This document shows, in pieces, positions 8,457 through 16,835 of a stretch of 64,000 bases of DNA (its first letter is position 1; every line of letters starts with the position of its first letter). Both the position numbers and the translations under genes were made by a program. Location of the stretch: positions 1 to 64,000 of the forward strand of contig NZ_JACJRQ010000022.1 of assembly GCF_014697355.1 (NCBI RefSeq), given 5' to 3'. The notes beneath the pieces were generated by a model that did not search any database, was not told the origin of the DNA, and saw only the letters and a program-made list of their open reading frames with translations. The stretch comes from Nostoc calcicola FACHB-3891 (GTDB lineage Bacteria > Cyanobacteriota > Cyanobacteriia > Cyanobacteriales > Nostocaceae).

Positions 8457-9200
8457 TTAGGCTGTGAAACCACCGTCAATCTTCAAGCTAGCGCCGGTGA
8501 CGAAACCAGCCTCGGCACTGGCCAGATAAGAAACCATCCCAGCGATCTCGTCGCTGTGTCCGTAGCGTTGGAGGGCAATCATTCCTTTTATGCTGTCGGC
8601 CAAGGGACCGTCCGCCGGGTTCATATCTGTGTCCACCGGACCGGGCTGGATGTTATTGACCGTGATGCCGCGAGGTCCGAGATCGCGGGCGAGACCACGC
8701 GTAAAACTAGCGATCGCACCTTTGGTCAAAGCATAAACCGAGCCGCCAGCAACCGGCATAAGGTCACTGTTGACGCTGCCAATGTTGATGATTCGCCCAC
8801 CCTCGCCCATGTGGCGGATAGCTTCTTGGGTAGCCACGAAGACACCCTTGATGTTAACCGCAACGAGTCGGTCAAAGTCCTCCAGCGAGAACTGGTCGAT
8901 GGGGGCTATGGTAGCGATCCCGGCGTTGTTAACCAGGATATCGAGACGGCCAAAGGCTTTCACCGTCTCGGCGACGGCGTTTTTTACCGCTTCGACATCG
9001 GCACTATCAGCGCGTATCGCTAAAGCTCGTCCACCTGCCGATTCGATCGCCCGCACTACCTCGTCGGCTTTTTGTGGCGAACTAGTGTAAGTGAGGGCTA
9101 CGGCTGCGTCATCCTCCGCCAGACGTTTGGCGATCGCCGCCCCCAAGCCACGGGAGCCACCAGTAACCAATGCAACTTTCCCTGTCAGTTTTTTTGCCAT
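8457..9200 (-). CDS. Short-chain dehydrogenase/reductase (FabG-like)
   Basis: A 247-residue NAD(P)-dependent oxidoreductase of the classical SDR family. It has the cofactor loop TGGSRGLG (13-20), NNAG (91-94), catalytic Ser142, Tyr156 and Lys160 (YALTK), and the C-terminal TGASLKIDGGF typical of FabG-like enzymes. The substrate is unknown. Its base composition is clearly more GC-rich than the neighbours, with many GGC, GCG and GTC-type codons, suggesting acquisition from a high-GC bacterium. It sits beside gene debris and a repeat-rich stretch (8370-8450), consistent with an insertion hot spot. Confidence 0.93.
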   Translation of the reverse strand: MAKKLTGKVALVTGGSRGLGAAIAKRLAEDDAAVALTYTSSPQKADEVVRAIESAGGRALAIRADSADVEAVKNAVAETVKAFGRLDILVNNAGIATIAPIDQFSLEDFDRLVAVNIKGVFVATQEAIRHMGEGGRIINIGSVNSDLMPVAGGSVYALTKGAIASFTRGLARDLGPRGITVNNIQPGPVDTDMNPADGPLADSIKGMIALQRYGHSDEIAGMVSYLASAEAGFVTGASLKIDGGFTA

Positions 9201-9233
9201 AATTTGGTTGTGAGCGTAAATATACTATTATCC

Positions 9234-9971
9234 TCAACGATAGGCAACGCGGAGACTTTGAACTAAAATTACTCCCGATGCGATCGCCATTAACCCGCCC
9301 CAAAACCAGTAAGGCAAAAGCAAATACCGCTGCATTTGTGCTGTATCTGAGAGTCCAAGGGGGCCAGCAGAGCTACTAAATAAATAATCTAGTTGATGGT
9401 ATGTACTCACACAAGCTTGTACGCCCAAAAATTGAATGCTAAACCCTTGTGCCCAACGAGGTGCCCTCAGAGCGATACCCAAAATTATTAAACCCAACAA
9501 AGGAATTGCCACCAACCCAAAGGCAGAACGCACCCAAATTAATGTAGAAAATAACAAAAAACTCCCTAAAATTTTCAAACTCAAGGAAGCTGCTGTAAAA
9601 CTACGGGAAGCGAGAATCAAGGCTGCGCCGGCAAGAGGTGGCCCCATTGGCCCTGCTGCTGCCACCATTGCCGGGCCGATTGGCCCCAATGATGACCGGA
9701 TACCATAAGTTGCAACACCGGAACCATTACTAAAAATTTCCAATTTCTGAAACTGTCCTCCTAACAGTAGTGCCATTAAGCCGTGACCCATTTCATGAAA
9801 CCAAGTTGCCAAGATCGTAAATGGGTATAAGATATAATCTCCTCCTGGAACTTGCCACAAGAAAGCAGTAGCGATCGCCGCTGCAACTAGCCACCTTAGC
9901 CCCATGCGTTCAACAAGTGGCGGAGCTTCTGTTGTTAACAAGGTTTCAAAATTTTTGCTTGGTTCCTTCAT
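9234..9971 (-). CDS. M50-family (site-2 protease-like) membrane metallopeptidase
   Basis: A 245-residue integral membrane protein from the ATG at 9971; an in-frame TTG at 9983 would add four residues. The zinc-binding HEMGH motif (residues 59-63) lies in a membrane segment beginning TWFHEMGHGLMALLLGG, followed by four or five further hydrophobic segments rich in Gly, Ala and Leu. This fits the M50/YwhC-type family, which cleaves within membranes. The second conserved motif (NxxPxxxxDG) of typical site-2 proteases is not obvious, so activity is uncertain. It lies 33 bases after the SDR start on the same strand and could share a transcript. Confidence 0.8.
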   Translation of the reverse strand: MKEPSKNFETLLTTEAPPLVERMGLRWLVAAAIATAFLWQVPGGDYILYPFTILATWFHEMGHGLMALLLGGQFQKLEIFSNGSGVATYGIRSSLGPIGPAMVAAAGPMGPPLAGAALILASRSFTAASLSLKILGSFLLFSTLIWVRSAFGLVAIPLLGLIILGIALRAPRWAQGFSIQFLGVQACVSTYHQLDYLFSSSAGPLGLSDTAQMQRYLLLPYWFWGGLMAIASGVILVQSLRVAYR

Positions 9972-10342
9972 ATGATGACTCAATTTTAGATTTTAGATTT
10001 TAGATTTTAGCCACAGTTCAATAGGGAGGCATTCGATTTTAGATTCTAGATTTTGTCTTCAATCCGAAATGCAAGTGACGCTCTCAGTACAACAAAGGTG
10101 CGACCCAAAATTTTAAATTGCCAGTGTATTTTTATCTATTTTAGTGTAAATATTGAGATCGGCTAATACGCAAATAAACTTACATATAAAACTAGTATTT
10201 GATTTTTGCGAAGCTAGACTTTGACCAGAAACAAAAAGGTACTTACGGCAGAGTACGTAATGCCGGACAAGAACAAACACCAGAATTTGCTTATGGGTAA
10301 ATTGATTGTCATGGTATTTATTTCCCAATATTTGGATTTAAA

Positions 10343-10442
10343 TTTACAGCGTATTTCAGGTAAATGAAGTACACGGGTAGGGGCACAACATGTTGTGCCC
10401 CTACGATTATCTGTACCTCACCAACTTGCAATCTGCTGTAAA
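10343..10442. mobile_element. Small palindromic element (type C), copy 2
   Basis: A 100-bp non-coding element with 8-bp terminal inverted repeats TTTACAGC and GCTGTAAA around the 28-nt palindrome 10377-10404 (half GTAGGGGCACAACA). The left segment TATTTCAGGTAAATGAAGTA is close to that of the copy at 5476-5560. The right segment ATCTGTACCTCAC is shared with the adjacent element at 10457-10571, pointing to mosaic or nested origins. Confidence 0.65.
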
Positions 10443-10456
10443 ATATGATTTTTACT

Positions 10457-10571
10457 TATAGCGTTTCCTAGTCTGCTGAGGTACAAATCTCTGCGTACCT
10501 CTGCGCTTTACTTTGCGTCCCTTTGCGTTTCAAAATATTATCTGTACCTCACCTAACAGGGAATCGCTATA
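10457..10571. mobile_element. Small palindromic element (type D) with TGCG-rich core
   Basis: A 115-bp element whose ends TATAGCGTTTCCTAG and GGGAATCGCTATA are imperfect inverted repeats. A second inner pair is TGAGGTACA (10477-10485) and TGTACCTCA (10543-10551). The core is the CTCTGCG...CTTTGCGTCCCTTTGCG repeat also seen at about 28276-28330 and, inverted, near 53120-53168. It is non-coding, and autonomous transposition is not possible from this sequence alone. Confidence 0.6.
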
Positions 10572-10759
10572 TATCCTTAGCTATTACCATAATTAAACGG
10601 GCATTGCTTACTTTGTAGTAAATCAGTAAATTACTTTTGTAACTTTAAGCAGCGATCGCCCATCAATTCTACCTTCAAATGGCGATATAGCAAGGGACTA
10701 ATAGAGCGTAGCCCTATCCCTTCGTAGACATCACTTACCCGTTTCGAGGCTCAAAGGTG

Positions 10760-10990
10760 CAACTTTCACCTTCAGAAGCTCAACTTTCACCTTCTGAGGC
10801 TCAACTTTCACCTTCAGAAGCTCGACTTTCACCTTCTGAGGCTCGACTTTCACCTTCAGAAGCTCAACTTTCAGCTTCAGAAGCTCAACTTTCACCTTCT
10901 GAGGCTCAACTTTCAGCTTCAGAAGCTCAACTTTCACCTTCTGAGGCTCAACTTTCAGCTTCAGAAGCTCAACTTTCACCTTCTGAGGCT
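10760..10990. repeat. Tandem array of eleven 21-bp units
   Basis: Eleven consecutive units of the type CAACTTTCACCTTCTGAGGC plus T run from 10760 to 10990, with a degenerate partial unit just before. Units alternate between TTCAGAAGCT and TTCTGAGGCT and between CACC and CAGC, implying duplication of 42-bp pairs. Both strands are open; the plus strand would encode QLSPSEA heptads, but no credible start or domain supports translation. Confidence 0.9.
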
Positions 10991-11117
10991 CAAATGGCGA
11001 TCGCTAAAGTTAGCCACTGCTTTAAAATGCTTCTATGCAAATGTATCTTTACCTCAAAAAAAGGAGATTTGCAAATCGAGACAAAGTAGAATCAAAAATA
11101 AACTTGACAAACTGTTT

Positions 11118-13010
11118 ATGCAATGGGCTAATTTTCTAGCCAAAGAAGCCGCTACTAATCGCTTATCCCTAGAGCAAACGGCAGCTTTTGTAACCTATTT
11201 TAAGACTGAAAACTTAAGTAAAAATGAAACTCAACTTGCCAGCGAATTAAACGTTGATATTTCTGCTTTCAGAAAGTGGATGGGTGAGCTATATGACAAG
11301 TTCGCCCAGAATTATCCTGAGTTAGCTATTGCCAACAGTCGGAGCAAACTAGAAAACTTACAAGCTTACCTAAGCGCGAAATATAATAGCGAATTGGATG
11401 TCCTCAAACCATTGGCGGCGATGAAATTATTAAAATCGCTGGTGGTTCGGGAACGACTGCAACAAGAAGCTTTGGTTGCGAGAAGAATTTGTAAATTTTT
11501 GGGATATTTACCTTTAGCCTTAGAGTTAGTAGGGCGATATCTCGATAAAATGCCAGATTTATCTCTAGAAACACTGCTGAAGCGGCTAGAGAAAAAACGA
11601 GTAGAACATCAATCAGTAGTCAATGCTAACTCATTGATGGATTATGAATACGGTGTAGCTGAAGCTTTTGAATTGAGTTGGGAACAGTTAGATCAAAATG
11701 CCAAAAGCTTTGGCTGTTTGCTAAGTTTGTGTGCCTTGGCTGACATTCCTTTATCTGTGGAGACAATAGAAGATGAGAAAAAACAACAACTGAATGAAAA
11801 AGCGATCGCCGATTTACTAGAATTGCATTTGCTACAACAAAAAAGTCAAGGAATTTATCGTCTAAATCCCCTAATTCGGCAACTTCTGCAAATGAAGTTG
11901 AATAATTCAACTGAAGCGGATGAAGCAAAAACTAAATTTGCAGCGATGATGTTAGAGGTCGCAAAGCTAATTCCGCAACAGCCTAACCCTGAAGATGTTC
12001 TCAATTTCACTCCACATATCCCGCACATTAAAGAAGTTGCAATTCATCTATCCCAGTATCTCAGTGATGAAAATCTAATTACTTTGTTTACTAAATTGGC
12101 CTGGTTTTATCAAGGTCAAGAAATTTATCAGCAAGCAGAATCTTGGTTACAACGGTGTGTAGAACTGACTCAAAATCATCCTGGTTTAGAACATTCCTAT
12201 ATCGCTGCTAGCCTCAACAATTTAGCAAAACTCTACGAATCTACAGGACGTGACAGTGAAGCTGAACTTTTGTATCAGCAAGCTTTAGAACTGAGAAAAC
12301 GCCTGTTGGGAGACAACCATCTTGATGTCGCTGCTAGTTTGAACAATTTAGCGTTACTCTACGAATCTACAGGACGTTATAGCGAAGCCGAACCTTTACT
12401 TGAGCAAGCTTTAGAACTGAGAAAACGCCTACTGGGAGAAGAACATCCCGATGTCGCCACTAACTTGAGCTATTTAGCATTAGTCTACGAATCTACAGGA
12501 CGCTATAGCGAAGCCGAATCTTTGTATCAGCAAGCTTTAGAATTGTGGAGACGCCTAGTGGGAGAAGAACATTCCCATGTCGCCACTAGCCTGAACAATT
12601 TAGCAGCATTGTACTGTTATACAGGACGCTACAGCGAAGCTGAACCGTTGCTTAAACAGGCTTTAAAACTGAGAAAACGCCTGCTGGGAGAACAACATAT
12701 CGATGTCGCCACTAGCCTGAACAATTTAGGACAACTTTACGAATCTACAGGACGCTATAACCAAGCCGAACCCTTGTATCAGCAAGGTTTGGAACTGACT
12801 AAACGCCTGCTGGGAAACAACCATCCCGATGTCGCCATTAGTTTGAACAATCTCGCAGCACTCTATCGTCATACAAGACGCTACAGGAAAGCCAAACCCT
12901 TGTTTGAGCAAGCTTTGAAAATTTGTGAACGGACTTTAGGTGTCAGTCATCCCACAACTATGACGGTTCGGGCAAATTATGCAAATTTTTTAAGAGAAGC
13001 ATATCATTAG
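11118..13010 (+). CDS. HTH-TPR STAND-type protein lacking its P-loop NTPase domain
   Basis: A 630-residue protein related to cyanobacterial NB-ARC/TPR regulators. Residues 1-90 form a helical, HTH-like N-terminal domain (LSLEQTAAFVTYF, ETQLASELNVDISAF). From residue ~93 it continues with LDVLKPLAAMKLLKSLV and FLGYLPLALELVGRYL, normally the end of the NB-ARC ATPase and its GLPLAL motif, then a winged-helix-like region. From about residue 325 eight TPR units follow, six being near-identical 42-residue kinesin-light-chain-type repeats (LNNLALLYESTGRYSEAEPL). No Walker A or B motif is present, so an internal ~170-residue segment seems deleted at the 90/93 junction (about 11388-11397). Without ATPase activity, signalling by nucleotide switching is unlikely; it may be a decayed or repurposed scaffold. 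Confidence 0.85.
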   Translation: MQWANFLAKEAATNRLSLEQTAAFVTYFKTENLSKNETQLASELNVDISAFRKWMGELYDKFAQNYPELAIANSRSKLENLQAYLSAKYNSELDVLKPLAAMKLLKSLVVRERLQQEALVARRICKFLGYLPLALELVGRYLDKMPDLSLETLLKRLEKKRVEHQSVVNANSLMDYEYGVAEAFELSWEQLDQNAKSFGCLLSLCALADIPLSVETIEDEKKQQLNEKAIADLLELHLLQQKSQGIYRLNPLIRQLLQMKLNNSTEADEAKTKFAAMMLEVAKLIPQQPNPEDVLNFTPHIPHIKEVAIHLSQYLSDENLITLFTKLAWFYQGQEIYQQAESWLQRCVELTQNHPGLEHSYIAASLNNLAKLYESTGRDSEAELLYQQALELRKRLLGDNHLDVAASLNNLALLYESTGRYSEAEPLLEQALELRKRLLGEEHPDVATNLSYLALVYESTGRYSEAESLYQQALELWRRLVGEEHSHVATSLNNLAALYCYTGRYSEAEPLLKQALKLRKRLLGEQHIDVATSLNNLGQLYESTGRYNQAEPLYQQGLELTKRLLGNNHPDVAISLNNLAALYRHTRRYRKAKPLFEQALKICERTLGVSHPTTMTVRANYANFLREAYH

Positions 13011-13315
13011 CGATCGCCCACCATATCATTTTCAGGTAATTAAACCATAGGGTAGGGGCAATACGGTTCGGGGAAAGGGGAAAGGGGAAAGGGGAAACGT
13101 TTTAAATACATCCTTTACCCCTTACCCCAAAACCTTTTCCCAGACCACAAGGGAAGTTCATACTGCTTATCCGAACTGTATTGAGGGTAGGGTAGCACAG
13201 CGGTGCTACCCTACAAAGGATTGTGGTTCAAATAGATGAAAATTGCTGTAAAGGGGGCGATATTTCCCCCCTGTTCTCCATTATTCAAATCCTGACTGAA
13301 AACTAATATCTTTAA
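13011..13315. repeat. Nested palindromic repeat region between TPR and amylase genes
   Basis: A degenerate type C element (TTTCAGGTAAT at 13030, TGCTGTAAA near 13252) appears split by an inner unit bordered by AATACGGTTCGG (13060-13071) and CCGAACTGTATT (13171-13182). The inner unit is filled with GGGGAAA/CCCTTTACC-type repeats. A 28-nt palindrome (13187-13214, half GTAGGGTAGCACAG) follows. There is no gene. It lies between convergent genes and could terminate both. Confidence 0.6.
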
Positions 13316-14974
13316 TTACTGCCAAACAAACACTTTAGCTTCGTATGGTCCAAAATCAGCGATAATGCCATCATCACTAGCTTCCACATCATAATTCGCT
13401 GTCCATTCGTGCCATGTACCACCATTAGGAAAGTTAGGAACATGATAGCCAGCGAGGAAATTTTCTGATAAATTCGTTACCACGACTACGCGAGAACCTT
13501 GTTCGTTCCAACGGCTATAAGCTAACACTTTGGCCTCTGCATTTTCGTGAATAAAATCAATATTTTCTGTGTAGAGAGCATGATTACTTTTACGCAGGTT
13601 GGTTAAACCTTTGTAATATTCAAATAAACCACGATTTAAATCATTACCCAACAGTGTCCAATCGATTTTAGCTGACTCAGGTTGCTTAGGTTTGTACTCG
13701 CCAAATTCCTCTCCCATCCAAATCAAAGGTACACCAATAGCAGTCATCAGGATAGCTACTCCTAATTTAATCCGCCTAAAGGCTTCTTCATCAAAAATCT
13801 CACGGTTCCCCAGTTCTACCATGAGATGATTATGGTCATGGTTAGTAAGATAATTTACCACATTAGTAGCACCCAAGAAACCTTGACGTTTGCAGTCAAT
13901 AACATCTTTAAGGCGCTCTAAATCAAATGTATCGCCGCAGATATGCTCTAAAATGCAATGATAAAAACTATCATGCCAGCAACCATCCATTGGTCCATCG
14001 ACATTGGTTATGCTGGTAGTTTCAGGAATGTGTTCGGCGACGTTATAAAAAGGTTTTGCACCCGCAGTATTTTTAGCTTCTTGCACAATCCAGTGCATGA
14101 AATCATAGTTAGCAATTTGCCGTGCTGCATCATAGCGAATACCATCAAGATGAAATTCCGTAATCCAATAACGGATTGTTTCACCAATAAATTTTCGCGC
14201 AGGAAAAGTATCTAAATTTTCGTCATAATGTTCATAATTAAACTCAGGACCCCAGTTATTATCAGGATCACGGGGAGAGTGATGATACCAATAATCGTGG
14301 TCAATTTGTGTTAATGGACTGGATGCTTCTGAGTGGTTATAAATTCCATCATTAATTACACGAATGCCTCTAGCATGACACTCGTCAATCAAGTTTTTCA
14401 ACTCAGCAGTAGAACCATAACTAGATTCTGTTGCAAAGAAGTGGCGTGGATTATAACCCCAACTATGATCGCCAGGATATTCTTTTATTGGCATCAACTC
14501 AATAGCATTGATTCCTAACTCACACAAATAATCTAACTTTTCAACGACATGTTTGTATTTGCCTCGTGCGTAAGGGTCATCTTCACCACCAGAAAAATCA
14601 CCAACATGCAGTTCATAAATTACTAATTCATGGTCAGCAGGTAAAGGTTTATCATCATGTCGCCAAACATAGGTATCAACAATTTTTTCCCCATCTTTGA
14701 CGCGGATAATACCATTATCTTTTCCACCTACTTCATCTATATCAGTTGCATAGGGGTCTGTGACATCAACCCATTGTTCTGGTTCAAAAAACCATGAATT
14801 TGTTTGGACGCGGAATTTATATTGATAAGCGCCATCTTCTAATTCAACACTTGTGCGGAAATAGCCATCATCACCTTTTTCCATTGGAATTTCTTGCCAA
14901 TCAGAAAAAGAACCAATTAATGCAGCTCCTTTGTTATAAGGTGCAAATAAGTTAAATTCAATTGGCTTTGCCAT
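13316..14974 (-). CDS. GH13 alpha-amylase-family glycoside hydrolase with N-terminal CBM48-like domain
   Basis: A 552-residue cytosolic enzyme acting on alpha-1,4/1,6-glucans. Residues 5-95 form a glycogen-binding (CBM48/early-set) domain (LIGSFSDWQEIPM, YQYKFRV). The TIM barrel follows with GH13 regions: INDGIYNHS (208-215), LDGIRYDAARQI with nucleophile Asp282, VAEHIP with acid/base Glu314, and YLTNHDHN with Asp380. A beta-sandwich C-domain ends the chain. No signal peptide is present, so it probably works on storage glycogen; it resembles branching or debranching-type enzymes but is shorter than GlgB or GlgX, and exact specificity cannot be assigned. It is transcribed alone. Confidence 0.88.
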   Translation of the reverse strand: MAKPIEFNLFAPYNKGAALIGSFSDWQEIPMEKGDDGYFRTSVELEDGAYQYKFRVQTNSWFFEPEQWVDVTDPYATDIDEVGGKDNGIIRVKDGEKIVDTYVWRHDDKPLPADHELVIYELHVGDFSGGEDDPYARGKYKHVVEKLDYLCELGINAIELMPIKEYPGDHSWGYNPRHFFATESSYGSTAELKNLIDECHARGIRVINDGIYNHSEASSPLTQIDHDYWYHHSPRDPDNNWGPEFNYEHYDENLDTFPARKFIGETIRYWITEFHLDGIRYDAARQIANYDFMHWIVQEAKNTAGAKPFYNVAEHIPETTSITNVDGPMDGCWHDSFYHCILEHICGDTFDLERLKDVIDCKRQGFLGATNVVNYLTNHDHNHLMVELGNREIFDEEAFRRIKLGVAILMTAIGVPLIWMGEEFGEYKPKQPESAKIDWTLLGNDLNRGLFEYYKGLTNLRKSNHALYTENIDFIHENAEAKVLAYSRWNEQGSRVVVVTNLSENFLAGYHVPNFPNGGTWHEWTANYDVEASDDGIIADFGPYEAKVFVWQ

Positions 14975-15338
14975 AGAAGTGTTTGTAATATCAAGGTTTG
15001 ATATAAATATTGTCTGATGGTTAATTACATTTGCAAATCGCTCTTGAGAATGAATTGAATAAGTAGTGCTTATATCTTCAGGAATATTTGATAAATATTT
15101 TTCGTTAATTTAGCTGTTTTTATTGAATTTTCAGTTTTTGATAGTATCCAGTCATTCAAACATCATGGAAATAGTAAAAATCAAATTCCTTTCAACAAGG
15201 CAAAATTTCAAAATTAGGATTTAAAACAAATAAAACTAAATACAAGCTTTGAAGTGAGTTGCTTCAGACTGCCCTCAATAAAAAATGTCTCAAAAAATAA
15301 ATCCCTTGAATTCATTTCCGGGGATTTATTTTTACTTT
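14975..15338. terminator. Gap holding an intrinsic terminator downstream of the DUF1823-like gene
   Basis: Most of this 364-base gap is AT-rich and featureless. At 15293-15333 a strong hairpin (stem AAAAATAAATCCC with GGGATTTATTTTT, 15-base loop) is followed on the minus strand by a T-run. It is therefore a good rho-independent terminator for the gene ending at 15339. The amylase promoter should lie near 14975-15200, but no box is clear. Confidence 0.75.
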
Positions 15339-15716
15339 TTAATCAATTTTGCCGCTATTTTGCTGGAGATAACTTAATAACCAATTCGCAGCTGTAGCCC
15401 TGCGAGTTTGTCGAGGACCAAATTCACCAATTTTGTAACCTTTGAAGCCGAGTTTTTGTTTGAGTGATTGTTTATTTTCAGTAGGAATAGAACGAGTTAA
15501 CTTGACTGTTGCGGGGCGAGAGTCAATAAAATCTGGTGGTTGTGGATACTCATCCTGCCATTCTGGCGCAACTTGGCTAGTATCCCATTGTCCAGTTGAT
15601 GAATCATAGCGATAGCCTAAATAATGCCATAGCAACTGATTAACTGTGGCATCATCTAGTTCTTCGTTGAGAATTGCCCAAATTGTGTCTGTATTGAGTG
15701 GTGGCAGATTAGACAT
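15339..15716 (-). CDS. DUF1823-like cyanobacterial/chloroplast conserved protein
   Basis: A 125-residue soluble protein beginning MSNLPPLNTDTIWAILNEEL, with LLWHYLGYRYD, GQWDTSQVAPEWQDEYPQPP and FIDSRPATVKLTRSIP segments. These resemble my recollection of the DUF1823 family, conserved in cyanobacteria and plants with no established function. There is no signal peptide or membrane segment. The C-terminal third is basic (KQKLGFKGYKIGEFGPRQTR). A strong terminator follows. The family assignment rests on memory of the motif pattern. Confidence 0.75.
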   Translation of the reverse strand: MSNLPPLNTDTIWAILNEELDDATVNQLLWHYLGYRYDSSTGQWDTSQVAPEWQDEYPQPPDFIDSRPATVKLTRSIPTENKQSLKQKLGFKGYKIGEFGPRQTRRATAANWLLSYLQQNSGKID

Positions 15717-15909
15717 AAGTAAGAATTCAGAATTCAGAATCCAGAAATTAAAATTTAAGAAAACCTTTATGATTAGCCTATTACACTTCTAAAGACAGGG
15801 GCAATTTTATTTTATCTACACCTGCTGGAAGATTTATCTACTACAAGCATTAGACAAACTACTAAAGAGATCCTAGATCGGGGGATTCGCTTTCCTCAGG
15901 AGGAAAATT

Positions 15910-16155
15910 ATGGGAATAGGCGATTTGTTTAGAAATATAGTCGGTGGCATCCAGAAACGACGCGATGAAGAGTGGGATAATGGCGATCGCACTCTATACA
16001 GTTATCGCCCCGAAGACGACGATGAACACCGCGAGTACAGATATCGCGGCGAAGATGACGAGGAGGAAGACTATGGGTACAGATATCGCCGCAATGACGA
16101 CGAAAACACTGATTACACATATCGTGACGAAGACGAAGAGGAAGAGCGCGATTAA
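15910..16155 (+). CDS. Small highly charged Asp/Glu/Arg/Tyr-rich protein, unknown
   Basis: An 81-residue protein preceded by an unusually strong ribosome-binding site (CAGGAGGAAAATT, spacing eight), which argues that it is translated. The first ~17 residues (MGIGDLFRNIVGGIQKR) could form an amphipathic helix. The rest is low complexity, with repeated Y-R-Y-R and D-D-E-x-x-Y blocks and a net acidic charge, and is likely disordered. It precedes acylphosphatase by 77 bases on the same strand and might share its transcript. I do not recognise a family. Confidence 0.65.
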   Translation: MGIGDLFRNIVGGIQKRRDEEWDNGDRTLYSYRPEDDDEHREYRYRGEDDEEEDYGYRYRRNDDENTDYTYRDEDEEEERD

Positions 16156-16232
16156 CTTCGCAAGTTCGAGTTAAAAACAGGTTGTGTATACAAAACTAGG
16201 TAGACTGGAAATCGTAAAGAAGAAACCAGTCT

Positions 16233-16535
16233 ATGCAGAATTCCACAGCACTGCCAAAGATCGTCCGCGCCCATGTATTCATTTCTGGCCGAGTCCAAGG
16301 AGTGGGTTACCGCTATGCCACTGTGGACACAGCTAGCCAGTTAGGATTAACTGGTTGGGTGCGGAATCTCCCCGATAATCGAGTAGAAGCAGTTTTTGAA
16401 GGGGCGCGAGAGATTGTAGATGAGATGGTTCGCTGGTGTCACTCCGGCCCACCTGCTGCTGTAGTCAAAGAGGTTGCAGTTGAGTACGAAGAACCAGAAG
16501 GGCTGCGAGGATTTGAAGTTAAGCGGGCTAAATAG
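16233..16535 (+). CDS. acyP: Acylphosphatase
   Basis: A 100-residue cytosolic enzyme hydrolysing carboxyl-phosphate bonds such as acetyl phosphate or 1,3-bisphosphoglycerate. The signature HVFISGRVQGVGYRYATVDT contains the phosphate-binding loop and catalytic Arg. LTGWVRNLPDNRVEAVFEG carries the catalytic Asn, and the C-terminal GLRGFEVKR is typical. Length and motif order match the family of about 90-100 residues. Confidence 0.95.
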   Translation: MQNSTALPKIVRAHVFISGRVQGVGYRYATVDTASQLGLTGWVRNLPDNRVEAVFEGAREIVDEMVRWCHSGPPAAVVKEVAVEYEEPEGLRGFEVKRAK

Positions 16536-16607
16536 TTCGATATTGGGTATGGGGCATTGGGCATTGGTTATTCACAAATGACAAATGACAATCAACTGCT
16601 ATGTTTT

Positions 16608-16835
16608 TTAATCTCGATTTAAACCACAACCCAAACAACGCATACAAACAAAAAAAGCCGCAAAAACTGAGATAATCTCAAATGGCAATTGAAATGATAA
16701 GGGAGCTAGACAAAATCCCCAAATCAGAGAAATTGTCCCAGTTATCATAGTGGCAATCCGATGAATTTCGTCTTGAGATTTCCAAGCTAAAAACAAAATT
16801 CCTAAACCAATTAATAACAATACTAAACTACTCAT
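16608..16835 (-). CDS. Small two-to-three-helix membrane protein, unknown
   Basis: A 75-residue hydrophobic protein with membrane segments near residues 3-17 (LVLLLIGLGILFLAW), 31-48 and 52-68, and a Cys-containing tail (FVCMRCLGCGLNRD). The composition is typical of a real small membrane protein rather than a shadow frame. No ribosome-binding site of note or family was recognised. Confidence 0.45.
   Translation of the reverse strand: MSSLVLLLIGLGILFLAWKSQDEIHRIATMITGTISLIWGFCLAPLSFQLPFEIISVFAAFFVCMRCLGCGLNRD

Larger units (their letters stand above)
9984..11117. other. Repeat-rich 1.1-kb gap
   Basis: There is no supportable gene between the M50 protease and the TPR protein. It contains ATTTTAG tandem repeats (9984-10010), two small palindromic elements (10343-10442 and 10457-10571) and an 11-unit 21-bp array (10760-10990). 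Open frames at 10113-10328, 10731-10979 and 10757-11089 are by-products; the last two exist because a 21-bp repeat keeps every frame open. Confidence 0.6.

Noticed and set aside
10731..11089. Open frames on both strands through the 10760-10990 array (QLSPSEA heptads and VKVELLK-type repeats)
   Set aside because: A 21-bp period keeps every frame open; there is no ribosome-binding site, domain or codon bias to support translation.
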